From Candidatus Eiseniibacteriota bacterium (GTDB taxonomy: Bacteria; Joyebacterota; Joyebacteria; Joyebacterales; Joyebacteraceae), in assembly GCA_030622115.1 (NCBI GenBank), contig JAUXGN010000002.1, forward strand, positions 43,363 through 107,362: 64,000 bases of DNA, written 5' to 3'. Position numbers and translations under genes: made by a program. The notes under the pieces are model-generated. The model worked only from the letters and a program-made list of their open reading frames with translations. It did not search any database and was not told the DNA's origin. Shown here in pieces: positions 33,282 through 42,414 of this stretch. Each line of letters opens with the position of its first letter. The stretch's first letter is position 1.

Positions 33282-33383
33282 CTCTGTACCGGCTCGCGAG
33301 CGGTCCCTGCGTGCCGGTGGAATCGCAGAGCTGCTGCTACTGGTAGGATCGGCCGACGTTGACGCGCCAATTGGAGGGATCCC

Positions 33384-33539
33384 ATGAAGTACAAATGCCT
33401 CATCTGTGGGTACATATACGATCCGGATCAGGGTGATCCTGATAACGGTGTTGAGGCTGGAACGGCATTCGACGCGCTTCCCGACGACTGGGTCTGTCCG
33501 GTCTGCGGCGCTGCCAAGGACCAGTTCGAAGAGGAGTAG
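33384..33539 (+). CDS. rubredoxin
   Basis: This is a 51-residue iron-sulfur electron carrier. TTGGAGGGATCCC precedes the ATG. Both iron-binding loops are intact: C-L-I-C-G-Y (residues 5-9) and C-P-V-C-G (38-42), with the usual YIYDP, DDWVCP and a D-rich middle. Length is standard for the family. It sits just downstream of the rubrerythrin-like gene and is probably co-transcribed with it to deliver electrons for peroxide reduction. Confidence 0.97.
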   Translation: MKYKCLICGYIYDPDQGDPDNGVEAGTAFDALPDDWVCPVCGAAKDQFEEE

Positions 33540-33560
33540 CGGTTGAATCCGCCTCCGATG

Positions 33561-33600
33561 TGCGCCCTCTGGTCTATGAGACCCGGGGGCGCATCTCTTT
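33561..33600 (+). terminator. terminator after the rubredoxin gene
   Basis: TGCGCCC / GGGCGCA forms an outer stem and GGTCT/AGACC an inner stem, followed by TCTCTTT. Confidence 0.65.
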
Positions 33601-33683
33601 GGCGTTGCGGTCTCATTGCGTCGTTCGGTAGAATGCTCAGAGACACACAATCCGGTCGGGGCAAGGCCAATGGGAGAACCATC

Positions 33684-36089
33684 ATGTTATTATCATGCGC
33701 AGCGAGGGGTGCTGTCACGTCCATCGTCGCAGCAGCCACACTTCTTCTCTCCGTAGCAGCGAGTCCGGCCAGTATCTCTGACGACCCGGATCAGGTAGGC
33801 CTCCTCAAGAAGGTCAGGTTCGATTTCGAGTCGCAAGAGACCTATCAGCAGGTCTTTCTTGCAGGAACATTCAATGACTGGAGCACTGACGCTACCCCGA
33901 TGCGATCAATGCCCGGCCGCTTCCAGATAGTGCTTCCACTGCCCGCAGGGGAGTACCAGTACAAGTTCGTTGCGGACGGCGAGTGGATAACCGATACGAC
34001 CGCCGAGGGCTTCCGCCCGGACGGGTTTGGTGGGCAGAATTCGGTCATTGTTGTCGACGACACGTTTGAGCCGATAGTCCTCGTTCGCGGAGACGGCCAG
34101 GTATTGAGCGAGGGTCTCGAACACGGCACGGGAGCATGGAGCCGTGCGCTCAATTCCGACGGCACTGTCACGCTGAGACTGAGGGTCTGGGCGGGGGACA
34201 TCGAGCGAATTTCCGTCTGGTTCATCTCCGGAGCTTCCTCCGGATTCCGGATGGAGCGGACCGGCAGCGATGGACAATACGACTACTACGAGCGCAGACT
34301 TGAAGTTGATGAGCGCATCGAGTATCGGTTCGCACTGGTCGACGGCGAGACCGTGATCTGGCTTGGACCGAACGGGACCGCCGAGGCTGGTTCAGAGGAC
34401 GGCGTGGGGATCTACCATTTCACGGTAGAGGAGAACGTTGTCTTCGAGACGCCCGACTGGGTCAAGGAGGGTGTCTTCTACCAGATCTTCCCCGAACGCT
34501 TTGCCAACGGGAATCCGGACAACGACCCGGATTTTTCCGAGGCATACTACGAAGGGCTCACCCATCTGCCGGAATCGGGGAAGATCGACGCCGAGTACTT
34601 CCACCTCGTCGATGATTGGTACGACGTGACGGGGCTCTCCGAGAGTCCCTATCGCACTGACGGGAAGCCGGACTGGTACTCGTTCTACGGCGGGGATGTC
34701 GCAGGGCTTGGGCAGGGCCTCGACTATCTTGAGGACCTGGGAGTTACCATCATCTACCTGAACCCTGTCTTCGAGTCGAAGAGCAGCCACAAGTATGACG
34801 CCGCAGACTACCGCATCATCGATCCACATATGGGGACGAACGAGGAGTTCGCAGCCTTCGTGGCCGACGCCCACGAACGGGGCATGCGCGTCGTGCTCGA
34901 TCTCGCCATCAATCACACAGGCGAGACGCACTGGGCCTTCTCAGACACACGCGAGAAGGGGCCTGAGTCGGAGTACTGGGATTGGTACGAGTGGCGCCGC
35001 TGGCCTCTTCCGGATGGGCAGAAGAGTGGCGGAGGCGATGACTACGACTGCTGGTGGGGATTCGGGCAGATGCCGAACCTGAACTTCGACCTCTCTCGCC
35101 CGAATCCGGAGGAGAATTCGGTTACGGAGATCGCGGAGGCGGACCCGAACTGGCCGCTGGTCGATCACCTCCTCGACATGGCCGAGTACTGGCTTGTCGA
35201 TGTCGGCGTCGATGGCTACCGCCTCGATGTCGCCGGCGAGGTGCCGTTCTGGTTCTGGGAGCTTTTCCGGGAGCGCGTGAAGGGCGTCAAGCCGGACGCC
35301 TACATTGTGGGAGAACTCTGGGGCGCCTCTCCTGACTACGTGAACGGGCGCTACTTCGATGCCGTTATGAACTACAAGTCCTTTCGCGATCCGGTGACGA
35401 AGTTCATCGCCGAGGGAAGCATGAAGGCGCCGGAGTTCGATCGGGCGCTCGCCCTGGGCAGGTTCACCTACACGAACGAGGGCGCCCAGGCCATGATGAA
35501 CCTGGTCGGCAGCCACGACACAGAGCGTTTCCTGCGGATCTGCGGCGGTGACGCCAGGAAGGCACGTCTGGCGTTTCTCTTCGCCGCGACATACGTTGGA
35601 GTCCCTCATATCTACTACGGGGACGAAGTGTTGATGGATGGCGGTGGTGATCCGGACTGTCGCAGGCCGTTCAACTGGGTGTGGGCCGACGATCCGCCGC
35701 GAGTCGCATTCCACGATGACGTCCGAAAGCTCCTGACGATCCGGAGAGAGCACGGCTGTCTCACGCGCGGGTCGTTCGAGACGCTTCTTGCCGACGACGG
35801 AGTGTACGCCTTCCTGAGGACGAGCGATGCAGATGCGGTCGTGGTCGTCATGAACGCGCGGGGTCGTGAAGCGACTGTCCATATCCCCCTGGGGGCCGCG
35901 AACGCCGCTCCCTTCCTGGCACGTGGGGGCTCACCGTGTTCGATGCACGACCTACTGAGCGGTGAGCAGCTTCCGGTACAGAAGGCGGGAGACGGAATCG
36001 CTATCAGTGTTCGTCTCGGTCCGTTCGGGGGGGCCATTCTTGTGCCCCAGACCGTGATCCGGGACGGCGGCCTCCCGGAGGCCGAGTAG
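33684..36089 (+). CDS. secreted GH13 alpha-glucan hydrolase with CBM48-like domain
   Basis: This is an 801-residue exported enzyme. The ATG at 33684 (GGGAGAACC upstream) is followed by a signal peptide ending near VAASPASI. Domains in order: a CBM48/AMPK-beta-like glycogen-binding domain (about 44-105: VFLAGTFNDWS...GEYQYKFVADGEW), an amylase N-terminal beta domain (about 155-245), and a GH13 barrel (from about 262, VFYQIFPERFANG). Catalytic residues are present: Asp 515 in GYRLDVA, Glu 544 in VGELWG and Asp 612 in VGSHDTER. The layout resembles neopullulanase/cyclomaltodextrinase (GH13_20/21). It should cut alpha-1,4 (and perhaps alpha-1,6) glucans outside the cytoplasm. Confidence 0.93.
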   Translation: MLLSCAARGAVTSIVAAATLLLSVAASPASISDDPDQVGLLKKVRFDFESQETYQQVFLAGTFNDWSTDATPMRSMPGRFQIVLPLPAGEYQYKFVADGEWITDTTAEGFRPDGFGGQNSVIVVDDTFEPIVLVRGDGQVLSEGLEHGTGAWSRALNSDGTVTLRLRVWAGDIERISVWFISGASSGFRMERTGSDGQYDYYERRLEVDERIEYRFALVDGETVIWLGPNGTAEAGSEDGVGIYHFTVEENVVFETPDWVKEGVFYQIFPERFANGNPDNDPDFSEAYYEGLTHLPESGKIDAEYFHLVDDWYDVTGLSESPYRTDGKPDWYSFYGGDVAGLGQGLDYLEDLGVTIIYLNPVFESKSSHKYDAADYRIIDPHMGTNEEFAAFVADAHERGMRVVLDLAINHTGETHWAFSDTREKGPESEYWDWYEWRRWPLPDGQKSGGGDDYDCWWGFGQMPNLNFDLSRPNPEENSVTEIAEADPNWPLVDHLLDMAEYWLVDVGVDGYRLDVAGEVPFWFWELFRERVKGVKPDAYIVGELWGASPDYVNGRYFDAVMNYKSFRDPVTKFIAEGSMKAPEFDRALALGRFTYTNEGAQAMMNLVGSHDTERFLRICGGDARKARLAFLFAATYVGVPHIYYGDEVLMDGGGDPDCRRPFNWVWADDPPRVAFHDDVRKLLTIRREHGCLTRGSFETLLADDGVYAFLRTSDADAVVVVMNARGREATVHIPLGAANAAPFLARGGSPCSMHDLLSGEQLPVQKAGDGIAISVRLGPFGGAILVPQTVIRDGGLPEAE

Positions 36090-36167
36090 GGGAAGCGCTC
36101 ATACTGACCGGCCGGATGAGATGGCGCGTGTCCGAGCCGATGACTATCGCAAGCGGGGGAGTGGAAG

Positions 36168-37556
36168 ATGCGGGATGTGCTTAGACTGGTGGTGGCGGAC
36201 GCGAAGCACTGGACGGAACTCCGGATGCACGATCGCCGCTCGCTTCAGATCGTCGTCCGCAAGGGGGAGCTTGACGCAGCCGCCTACAGGAAGACCTGCG
36301 GGGTCGGCGTCAGAGTCCTCGTGAATGGAACGTGGGGGTTCTCCGGGACATCGAATATGGACGTGTCGAGCATCAAGACGGCTGTCCGGGACGCAACGGT
36401 GGCCGCAGAACAGTCGTCCGCAGGCAGGAGCCGGAAGATTGAGCGGTTGGCTGACTGTCAGCTCGCCGTGGGCGACTTCACAAGCGGAGATGCGAAGGAT
36501 GTCGCTTCGCACTCGACCGAGGAGAAGACCGCCCTTGTCGTGGAGACAGAGAAGCGCACGCGCGAATCCTCTTCCAGGATCCGCTCTGCCATGTGCCGGT
36601 ACACCGAACTGGTGGATGAGAAGTGGATCGTCTCGACCGATGGGGCCGATGCTCATATCGAGGACACGAAGCTGGAGTTCGTCGCGAGCGCCGTCGCGGC
36701 GCAGGATGATGAAATGACCTTCAGTTATCGCGGTGACGGTGTCACCGGAGGATGGTCCGATCTCTTCACGCGGTGGTCGCCCGAGTCTCTCTCGGAACAC
36801 GTGGGCAGGGTGGCGGTAGACCTTCTCTCAGCGCCGTATGCTCCGAGAGGTATGACCACAGTCGTTCTGGCGCCCGATCTTGTCGGCCTGCTTGCGCATG
36901 AGGCGATAGGCCACACTGTGGAGGCCGACTTCGTGCTCTCAGGCTCTGCTGCTGCGGGGAAGCTGGGGAAGCAGGTTGCAAGCGAACTCGTGACACTGGT
37001 CGACAGTGGACCCGTCTACATCGGGGCGGAGTGTGCGGGCGGAGTGGTCCTGGTCGACGACGAGGGGGTGCCTGCCCGGAAGACCGTCGTTATTGATAGC
37101 GGCGTCTTGACGTCGTACCTGCACGACCGCGAGTCGGCGGCGAGATTCGGGGTTGCGCCGACCGGGAACGCACGGGCCTGGCTCTATCGGGACGAGCCGC
37201 TCATTCGAATGCGGAATACCTACGTCGAGCCTGGGGAAGATTCGTTTGATGAAGTGGTTGGGGGAGTGGCGAACGGGCTTCTGATGCGGGGTGCGGGAAG
37301 CGGCCAGGCGGATTCGAACGCCGAGTTCATGTTCGGCGTACAGGAGGCCTACGAGATCAAGGACGGGAAGGTGGGCAAGCTCCTGCGCGGCGCCACGATC
37401 TCCGGTGACGCGTTTGATGTGCTGAGGAGCGTGGACAGCGTGAGCTCCGATTTCGAGTGGGCGATAGGAACCGGTCACTGCGGCAAGGGACAGCCTGCGA
37501 AGGTGGACGGGGGCGGGCCCTATGTCCGGTGCAAGGTTGTGGTCGGAGGGCGCTAG
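36168..37556 (+). CDS. tldD: TldD metalloprotease
   Basis: This is the 462-residue catalytic subunit of the TldD/TldE peptidase, which in E. coli degrades unfolded peptides and matures modified peptides such as microcin B17. GGGGAGTGGAAG precedes the ATG. The zinc motif HEAIGH is at residues 244-249, followed by the DDEGVPARKTVVIDSGVLTSYLHDR family block and an RMRNTYVEPGEDSFDE block. The tldE partner follows 86 bases on, the normal arrangement. Confidence 0.95.
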   Translation: MRDVLRLVVADAKHWTELRMHDRRSLQIVVRKGELDAAAYRKTCGVGVRVLVNGTWGFSGTSNMDVSSIKTAVRDATVAAEQSSAGRSRKIERLADCQLAVGDFTSGDAKDVASHSTEEKTALVVETEKRTRESSSRIRSAMCRYTELVDEKWIVSTDGADAHIEDTKLEFVASAVAAQDDEMTFSYRGDGVTGGWSDLFTRWSPESLSEHVGRVAVDLLSAPYAPRGMTTVVLAPDLVGLLAHEAIGHTVEADFVLSGSAAAGKLGKQVASELVTLVDSGPVYIGAECAGGVVLVDDEGVPARKTVVIDSGVLTSYLHDRESAARFGVAPTGNARAWLYRDEPLIRMRNTYVEPGEDSFDEVVGGVANGLLMRGAGSGQADSNAEFMFGVQEAYEIKDGKVGKLLRGATISGDAFDVLRSVDSVSSDFEWAIGTGHCGKGQPAKVDGGGPYVRCKVVVGGR

Positions 37557-37642
37557 ATCAGGGATTCTCGTGTCGGCACACGGCGGTGATGACCGAAGGC
37601 GGATTCGGCGGGCAAGGCTACGAACTACGAGGGGAGAAGCGG

Positions 37643-38980
37643 ATGGAAGATCTTCTGACGATCTGCGATGCGGCGGTGGAGATGGCCAAGAGCGCAGGTG
37701 CGGATGAGGCCGAGGCGTATGCCGTGACCGGTAGACAGGTCAATGCCGACCTGCAGAAGAACGACATCCAGATTGCCAAGAGCATGGGAGCGGACGGGTT
37801 GGGCATAAGGGTCTTCAAGCGGGGGAGTCTGGGATTCGCCTACGTCAACGGCTTGAGCGAGGAAGACGCACGCTCGTCGGTGGAGCGGGCGCTCGGCATA
37901 GCGGCCGCAGCTCCTCCCGACAGCTACAACGGGCTTCCGGATCCGACGCCGATCTCGAAGATGGAGGGGATTTTCGATTCAACGATGGAGTCTTACGGCG
38001 TGGAGCACGCTGTCGAGGGTGCTTTGGCGATGCTTCATGCTGCGAAGGAATACGATGAGCGAGTGACGATCGACGGTGGAGGAGTGGCCGCGGAGTTCGG
38101 GACAAAGGCGATCGTGAGTTCAAAGGGCGCACGAGCCATAGAGACCGAGAGCAGCATCTACTGCTACATCATGGGCATGGCGAGGGACGGCGAGGAGATA
38201 TCGTCGTTCGACTATCAGTTCGACAGCGCCCGTTCGGCTTCCGGAATCGACCCGGCCCAAGTGGCGAGGGTGTTTGCGGCCAAGGTCGTGGATTCGCTGG
38301 GCGCGGTCAAGGGTGAGAGCTTCAACGGAACCGTCATACTTGCGCCCAAGGCTGCGGCCGACATTGTCGTCCATCCGATCGAGTACTCGGTGAATGCATC
38401 TGCTGTTCAGAAGGGAACGAGCAGATTCTGTGATCTCTTGGGGAAGAGCGTCGCCGGTGACATCCTCACAGTCACGGACGACGCGACGCTGCCGGGCGGA
38501 TTCGCGACCACATCGTTCGATCGCGAAGGTATCGCTCCCAGAACCCTGCCGTTGGTCGAAAACGGAGTGCTTCTAAACTACATATTCGACTCCTACACGG
38601 CACGCAAGGACGGCAGAGCAAGCAGCGGTCACGCCGGTGGAGGAGCCTCATCGGTTCCGTCTGTCTCCACGACCAACGTTGTCGTCAGCGCGGGGGAGAC
38701 CGCGCTCGAGGATATGATAGCGGGAACGGATCGAGGAGTCCTCGTGACGAGGTTCTCTGGGAACGTCGATCCGGTCAGCGGGGACTTCTCGGGAGTTGTC
38801 AAGGGAGGCCACATGATCCGTGGAGGCAAGCTGGCCGAGCCACTCTCCGGGACCATGATCGCGGGCGATATCTTCGAACTTCTTCCTGGCGTCACGGCCG
38901 TCTCGCGAGAGACGGAGCGTCTCTTCAGCGTCGTTGTTCCGTACATCTCGTTCGAGGGTGTGGCCATCACGTGCGGGTAG
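37643..38980 (+). CDS. pmbA: TldE/PmbA, partner of TldD
   Basis: This 445-residue partner is structurally similar to TldD but lacks the HExxxH zinc motif, as expected for TldE. The start is the ATG at 37643 after GGGGAGAAGCGG; an earlier in-frame start would overlap tldD. Family blocks include GADGLGIRVFKRGSLGFAYVNGL, a GTVILAPKAAADIVVHPI stretch, and FDSYTARKDGRASSGHAGG. The pair forms a heterodimer in which TldD does the cutting. Confidence 0.94.
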   Translation: MEDLLTICDAAVEMAKSAGADEAEAYAVTGRQVNADLQKNDIQIAKSMGADGLGIRVFKRGSLGFAYVNGLSEEDARSSVERALGIAAAAPPDSYNGLPDPTPISKMEGIFDSTMESYGVEHAVEGALAMLHAAKEYDERVTIDGGGVAAEFGTKAIVSSKGARAIETESSIYCYIMGMARDGEEISSFDYQFDSARSASGIDPAQVARVFAAKVVDSLGAVKGESFNGTVILAPKAAADIVVHPIEYSVNASAVQKGTSRFCDLLGKSVAGDILTVTDDATLPGGFATTSFDREGIAPRTLPLVENGVLLNYIFDSYTARKDGRASSGHAGGGASSVPSVSTTNVVVSAGETALEDMIAGTDRGVLVTRFSGNVDPVSGDFSGVVKGGHMIRGGKLAEPLSGTMIAGDIFELLPGVTAVSRETERLFSVVVPYISFEGVAITCG

Positions 38981-39001
38981 CCCGTTTCCCTGACATCCGT
39001 C

Positions 39002-39030
39002 TTGACAATGCAGCGCCGAACGTCTACGCT
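39002..39030 (+). promoter_or_regulatory. promoter of the ParA-CBM48 operon
   Basis: TTGACA and TACGCT are separated by 17 bases, 71 bases before the ATG at 39101. It suggests the operon is transcribed separately from tldD-tldE. Confidence 0.45.
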
Positions 39031-39100
39031 TCGTTCATCAGATTTCTCACTCTAGCACTACTCTCTGGAACGATGCTCTCTACACGTAAGGAGGTCTGGA

Positions 39101-40222
39101 ATGCGGTCGATTGCGGTCGTCAACCAGAAGGGTGGTTGCGGCAAAACGACCACCGCAGTGAACCTCGCGTCGTATCTTGCGGATTTCGGAAAGAGAGTCC
39201 TGCTCGTGGACTGTGATCCCCAGTCCCATGCTTCGATCGGTCTCGGTGTTGACACAGACAACCTCCTCACTTCTACCTACGATGTCCTGATGAACCCACA
39301 GACATCGATCCACGACGTTTCCGTAGAGGTCACCGAGAACCTGCACGTGGTTCCATCAAACGTCGTGTTGTCGGCTATCGAACAGCAGCTGTCGGGCAAG
39401 CCGGACAGGGAAAATCGTCTCAGGCGGAAGCTTGACGCCGTGGAGGGCGACTTCGACTACACAATTGTCGACTGTCCGCCGAGCGTGGGGCTTCTGACCT
39501 TCAACGCGATCGTTGCCTGCAGCGAGGCGATGGTTGTAATGGAGCCGTCGTACTACTCACTGCATGGCGCCCTCAAGGTCACGGATTCGATCAACCTCGT
39601 GCGTGAGCAACTCGGTCTCAAGAAGCGCATCCGTGTGCTTCTCACGATGTTCGACAAACGGACTCGCTTCTCGCAGGAGTTCCTTCGCGAGGCCCAGATT
39701 CGCTTCGGGCGCGAGATGTTTGACACCGTCATCAGACGGACCGTTCGTTTCCGGGAGGCCGCGAACTGGGGAGTCGCTATCTCGCACTACGCACGAACAT
39801 GCACCGGTGCACGCGACTACAAGTCGCTGACCCAGGAGGTGATCGCGGACGAGGAGCGCCTCACGAGCGGGGAGTTCGAGCCCGTGAAGGAGGCCGAGAC
39901 GTCCGGACTGGAACGCGGGATGGACGACTGGATCCTGTCGCAGCCTGGTCCGCACTTCGTAGAGGGCGGGATCCTCTTTTCACTTGTGGCTCCGGAGGCC
40001 AACGATGTTGAGCTGATCGGGAGCTTCAATAACTGGGATCGCGAGCACGGTGTTGTGCTCAAACGCGAATCCAATGGTGTGTGGCACACGACGGTGGATC
40101 TTGGGCCGGGACGTCATCTGTACAAGTTCGTTGTCGACGGAGCGTGGAGACCGGACCCTGCGAACGGGAATCGAACAGATCCGAATGAGGATTGCATAAT
40201 CGAGGTGTACAGGCGCGGCTAG
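39101..40222 (+). CDS. ParA-family ATPase fused to a C-terminal CBM48/AMPK-beta glycogen-binding domain
   Basis: This is a 373-residue cytoplasmic protein; TAAGGAGGTCTGGA precedes the ATG. Residues 1-250 are a ParA/Soj-type ATPase: deviant Walker A KGGCGKTT (10-17, signature Lys 10), LLVDCDPQ (Walker A'), YTIVDCPPSVG (Walker B) and a full C-terminal ParA fold. After a linker, residues about 290-370 are a glycogen-binding beta-sandwich: FSLVAPEANDVELIGSFNNWD (Trp 312), a GVWHTTVDLGPGRHLYKF strand pair and VVDGAWR (Trp 349), which match the two sugar-stacking Trp of AMPK-beta/CBM48. I infer a ParA that senses or positions glycogen or another alpha-glucan. There is no ParB-like gene; two further genes follow in the operon. 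Confidence 0.92.
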   Translation: MRSIAVVNQKGGCGKTTTAVNLASYLADFGKRVLLVDCDPQSHASIGLGVDTDNLLTSTYDVLMNPQTSIHDVSVEVTENLHVVPSNVVLSAIEQQLSGKPDRENRLRRKLDAVEGDFDYTIVDCPPSVGLLTFNAIVACSEAMVVMEPSYYSLHGALKVTDSINLVREQLGLKKRIRVLLTMFDKRTRFSQEFLREAQIRFGREMFDTVIRRTVRFREAANWGVAISHYARTCTGARDYKSLTQEVIADEERLTSGEFEPVKEAETSGLERGMDDWILSQPGPHFVEGGILFSLVAPEANDVELIGSFNNWDREHGVVLKRESNGVWHTTVDLGPGRHLYKFVVDGAWRPDPANGNRTDPNEDCIIEVYRRG

Positions 40223-40267
40223 CAGCCTGTGCAACAGGACCTAGAGAGATCTTCGGGCTGAATCAAG

Positions 40268-41284
40268 ATGAGCAGCAGCACAAGCGAAAAGACGCCGAAG
40301 AGCCTCGCTGACGTATCCCACCTTTTCTTCTCAAGCACAGAAGAAGAGCCGAAGAGGGAAGCGGCGGAGCTGACTGACATGCCTCTTCCCGCGGCCATTG
40401 AGCTTGCGGCGTCGGAACCCCGTGCGGCGTCGGAACCCCGTGCGGTACCGGAATCCCGTGCGGTACCGGAATCCCATGATAGCCCGAATGTGAAGTCCGA
40501 CCGGGTGGGGCGATGGGAGCGCACGAACCTCTTCGTCGTGACCGGCGGCGACAGCGGTCCAGGCAAATCGACTGTGGCCATCAACCTGGCTCACGCATTC
40601 ATGAGCACGGGAACGGTCGGTGTCTTTGATGCAGACCCGAAAGTGCCCAATGCGCGGTTCTACATGGGTACGCCCTCGTGGAACTACCTCTCGCCGCTCA
40701 CCGGCGAGGGACGAGCGGCCCCCACAGTGCGCGTTGATTCCGGAGTCGTGGTCGTAGACTGTGCAGGCGGAGGAGGCCGCGCGGATGAACTCCTTGGACG
40801 GGGCGAGTCGGTCTACGTTGATGTGAACGGGAACGGTCGGGAACGGCTCTCCTGTGCCGTCATCGACCTCGCCATCGGGAGGACCGCTTGGCTGGCGCCC
40901 ATCCTCGACCGAATCGGTCTCTTTGTAGTCGTAGCAAGGCCGGGGTGGGACGGTTTCAGCGAGGCGTTCGCCGTGCTGGCGCGTCTGAAGCGGGATCTGG
41001 GTGTGAAAGAAGTGGGCCTGATGGTCAACATGGCGCCCGACAACGACTACGCAGCCAGGTTCTTCTCGAAGACCAGAGTGGCAGCGGAACGTCTGTTGTC
41101 CATGGAGATGCACTTTCTCGGTGGAATGACCTACGAAGACAATCTTGGAAGTGAGCAGAGGGAGCGCGGGTCGATCGTGCGTTCCAGACCCGATGCGGTC
41201 TTCGCGCTTATGCTCAGAGAGGCGGCGTCGAAGGCGCTTGGGTCAGAGTGGTTGGAAGCCCGGAATGGAGATCTGAGGGAATGA
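40268..41284 (+). CDS. MinD/ParA-like P-loop ATPase with altered Walker A motif
   Basis: This is a 338-residue protein. The N-terminal segment (SLADVSHLFFSS, residues 12-23) resembles the short N-terminal motif seen in some FlhG/MinD-like ATPases. An extended linker (47-70) is built from four six-residue repeats (AASEPR, AASEPR, AVPESR, AVPESH). The P-loop reads GGDSGPGKST (93-102): the deviant Walker A signature Lys is replaced by Asp. A DADP Walker A' follows at 121-124, and VVVVDCAGGGG could be Walker B. The start lacks a strong ribosome site. It probably works with the ParA-CBM48 protein 45 bases upstream; the stop overlaps the next start. Confidence 0.8.
   Translation: MSSSTSEKTPKSLADVSHLFFSSTEEEPKREAAELTDMPLPAAIELAASEPRAASEPRAVPESRAVPESHDSPNVKSDRVGRWERTNLFVVTGGDSGPGKSTVAINLAHAFMSTGTVGVFDADPKVPNARFYMGTPSWNYLSPLTGEGRAAPTVRVDSGVVVVDCAGGGGRADELLGRGESVYVDVNGNGRERLSCAVIDLAIGRTAWLAPILDRIGLFVVVARPGWDGFSEAFAVLARLKRDLGVKEVGLMVNMAPDNDYAARFFSKTRVAAERLLSMEMHFLGGMTYEDNLGSEQRERGSIVRSRPDAVFALMLREAASKALGSEWLEARNGDLRE
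40406..40477 (+). repeat. four in-frame 18-bp minisatellite repeats
   Basis: The unit GCGGCGTCGGAACCCCGT appears twice exactly and then twice as GCGGTACCGGAATCCC(G/A)T. It encodes the A-x-x-E-x-R linker of the second ATPase, so copy number can change without breaking the frame. Confidence 0.85.
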
Positions 41285-42198
41285 GACGAATTGAGCGAGC
41301 ACCACTGCCCGAACCAGGTGAGCTTCGGAAGCTCGTCTGCTCAGCGGCAGATCAGATCCATGCGGGGGGGAAGATCGTCGATGCTGATGCTCAAGGCCTC
41401 ACCGGCGTTGACATCATCATGACGGACGAGGACGGGAGCGCGATTCTCGTCGATCTCATCTCCGATGACGTCAGGATGGTTCCCACGCGCGCCTACGAAC
41501 ACCTCGATTGGCTCGCTGAGAACCGGCGGTTGTTCATGAGGGCCTACTCGGGAGACGGTCTGGTCGGCGCCGACGCGCCGCTTCTCGTCTTTGTGGCGCC
41601 GAGGTTTCCCTCGACTGTTGTCCGCGCAGTGTCGGGCATGTCGGATGTGTGCGTTCGGCTGGTGCGTGCGGAGCAGCTTCTTGTGGACGGAGAACCGGAG
41701 CTCCTGCTTGAGACGGTAGCACTCACGCAGACAGACTCCGTCAGCGCTGCAGTCGTGCGCCGTGCACCGGAACTCAATGGGGGAACGGAGTCACAGTTCG
41801 AAGCCGGCATCGAATCGGAAAGCGTGCGTACGCTGTTTACGCTCTTCCGGTCCGGTGTGGACGGACTGGACGGCAGGATATCCGCCGGCGATGTCGACGG
41901 AGTCCTTCACTTTGCGCTGGAGGGAATGCGACTGGCAACCGTGGCCGTGTCTCCTGGGAGCTTCACCGTGTCGACCGGGGACCCCGTCATGAACCCGATC
42001 GTGGTCTCTGACCGAGTTTCGCTCGAGCGGGCGCTCAATGCCGTGATCTCGTTCTTCGTGAGAGAGGGGCGAGCACGCGAGGTCGGCGACGGCGGAAACG
42101 GCGGCGCGGATGGCGGAGCGAACGAGCTGTCACGCGAGGAACACGCGGAGCTCAGACGAATCTGGGACGACGGCATCCCGGGCAGAGCGGGCAGCTAA
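41281..42198 (+). CDS. uncharacterised third protein of the ParA-CBM48 operon
   Basis: This is a 305-residue cytoplasmic protein I do not recognise. The ATG overlaps the preceding stop by four bases (ATGA), so it is translationally coupled to the second ATPase. The first half has alternating strands and helices (GVDIIMTDEDGSAILVDLISDDVRMV; HLDWLAENRRLFMRAY; DAPLLVFVAPRFPSTVVRAV; EQLLVDGEPELLLETVAL), which could be a restriction-endonuclease-like or Rossmann-like core, but no catalytic set is clear. A Gly-rich linker and the short SREEHAELRRIWDDGIPG tail close it. Context suggests a partner or adaptor of the two ATPases. Confidence 0.7.
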   Translation: MRRIERAPLPEPGELRKLVCSAADQIHAGGKIVDADAQGLTGVDIIMTDEDGSAILVDLISDDVRMVPTRAYEHLDWLAENRRLFMRAYSGDGLVGADAPLLVFVAPRFPSTVVRAVSGMSDVCVRLVRAEQLLVDGEPELLLETVALTQTDSVSAAVVRRAPELNGGTESQFEAGIESESVRTLFTLFRSGVDGLDGRISAGDVDGVLHFALEGMRLATVAVSPGSFTVSTGDPVMNPIVVSDRVSLERALNAVISFFVREGRAREVGDGGNGGADGGANELSREEHAELRRIWDDGIPGRAGS

Positions 42199-42256
42199 AG
42201 GACGCGATCAGCGGGGACCGAGCGTGAAAAAGCCCGATCCGCATGGACCGGGCATA

Positions 42257-42278
42257 GAAAAAGGGCCTCATGGCCCTT
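42257..42278 (-). terminator. terminator of the minus-strand sigma factor gene
   Basis: On the minus strand, stem AAGGGCC/GGCCCTT with a four-base loop is followed by TTTTT. It can also act on the ParA operon from the other side. A second hairpin, AGCCCTA/TAGGGCT, lies at 42350-42367; otherwise 42199-42414 is empty. Confidence 0.6.
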
Positions 42279-42414
42279 CAATAAGTACAAGCCAGTTTGC
42301 GCTACTGATTGTGCAGGCTTTTTTCGTCGAATCGGCTATTTTTCTGGGGAGCCCTATGCGTAGGGCTTTCCGGTCGTCTGGGGGCGGTTTCCAAGTCGTT
42401 GCTATCCGCGTCGG

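Noticed and set aside
32694..33650. Minus-strand open frame of 318 codons
   Set aside because: It lies opposite the rubrerythrin-like and rubredoxin genes, both of which are recognised on the plus strand.
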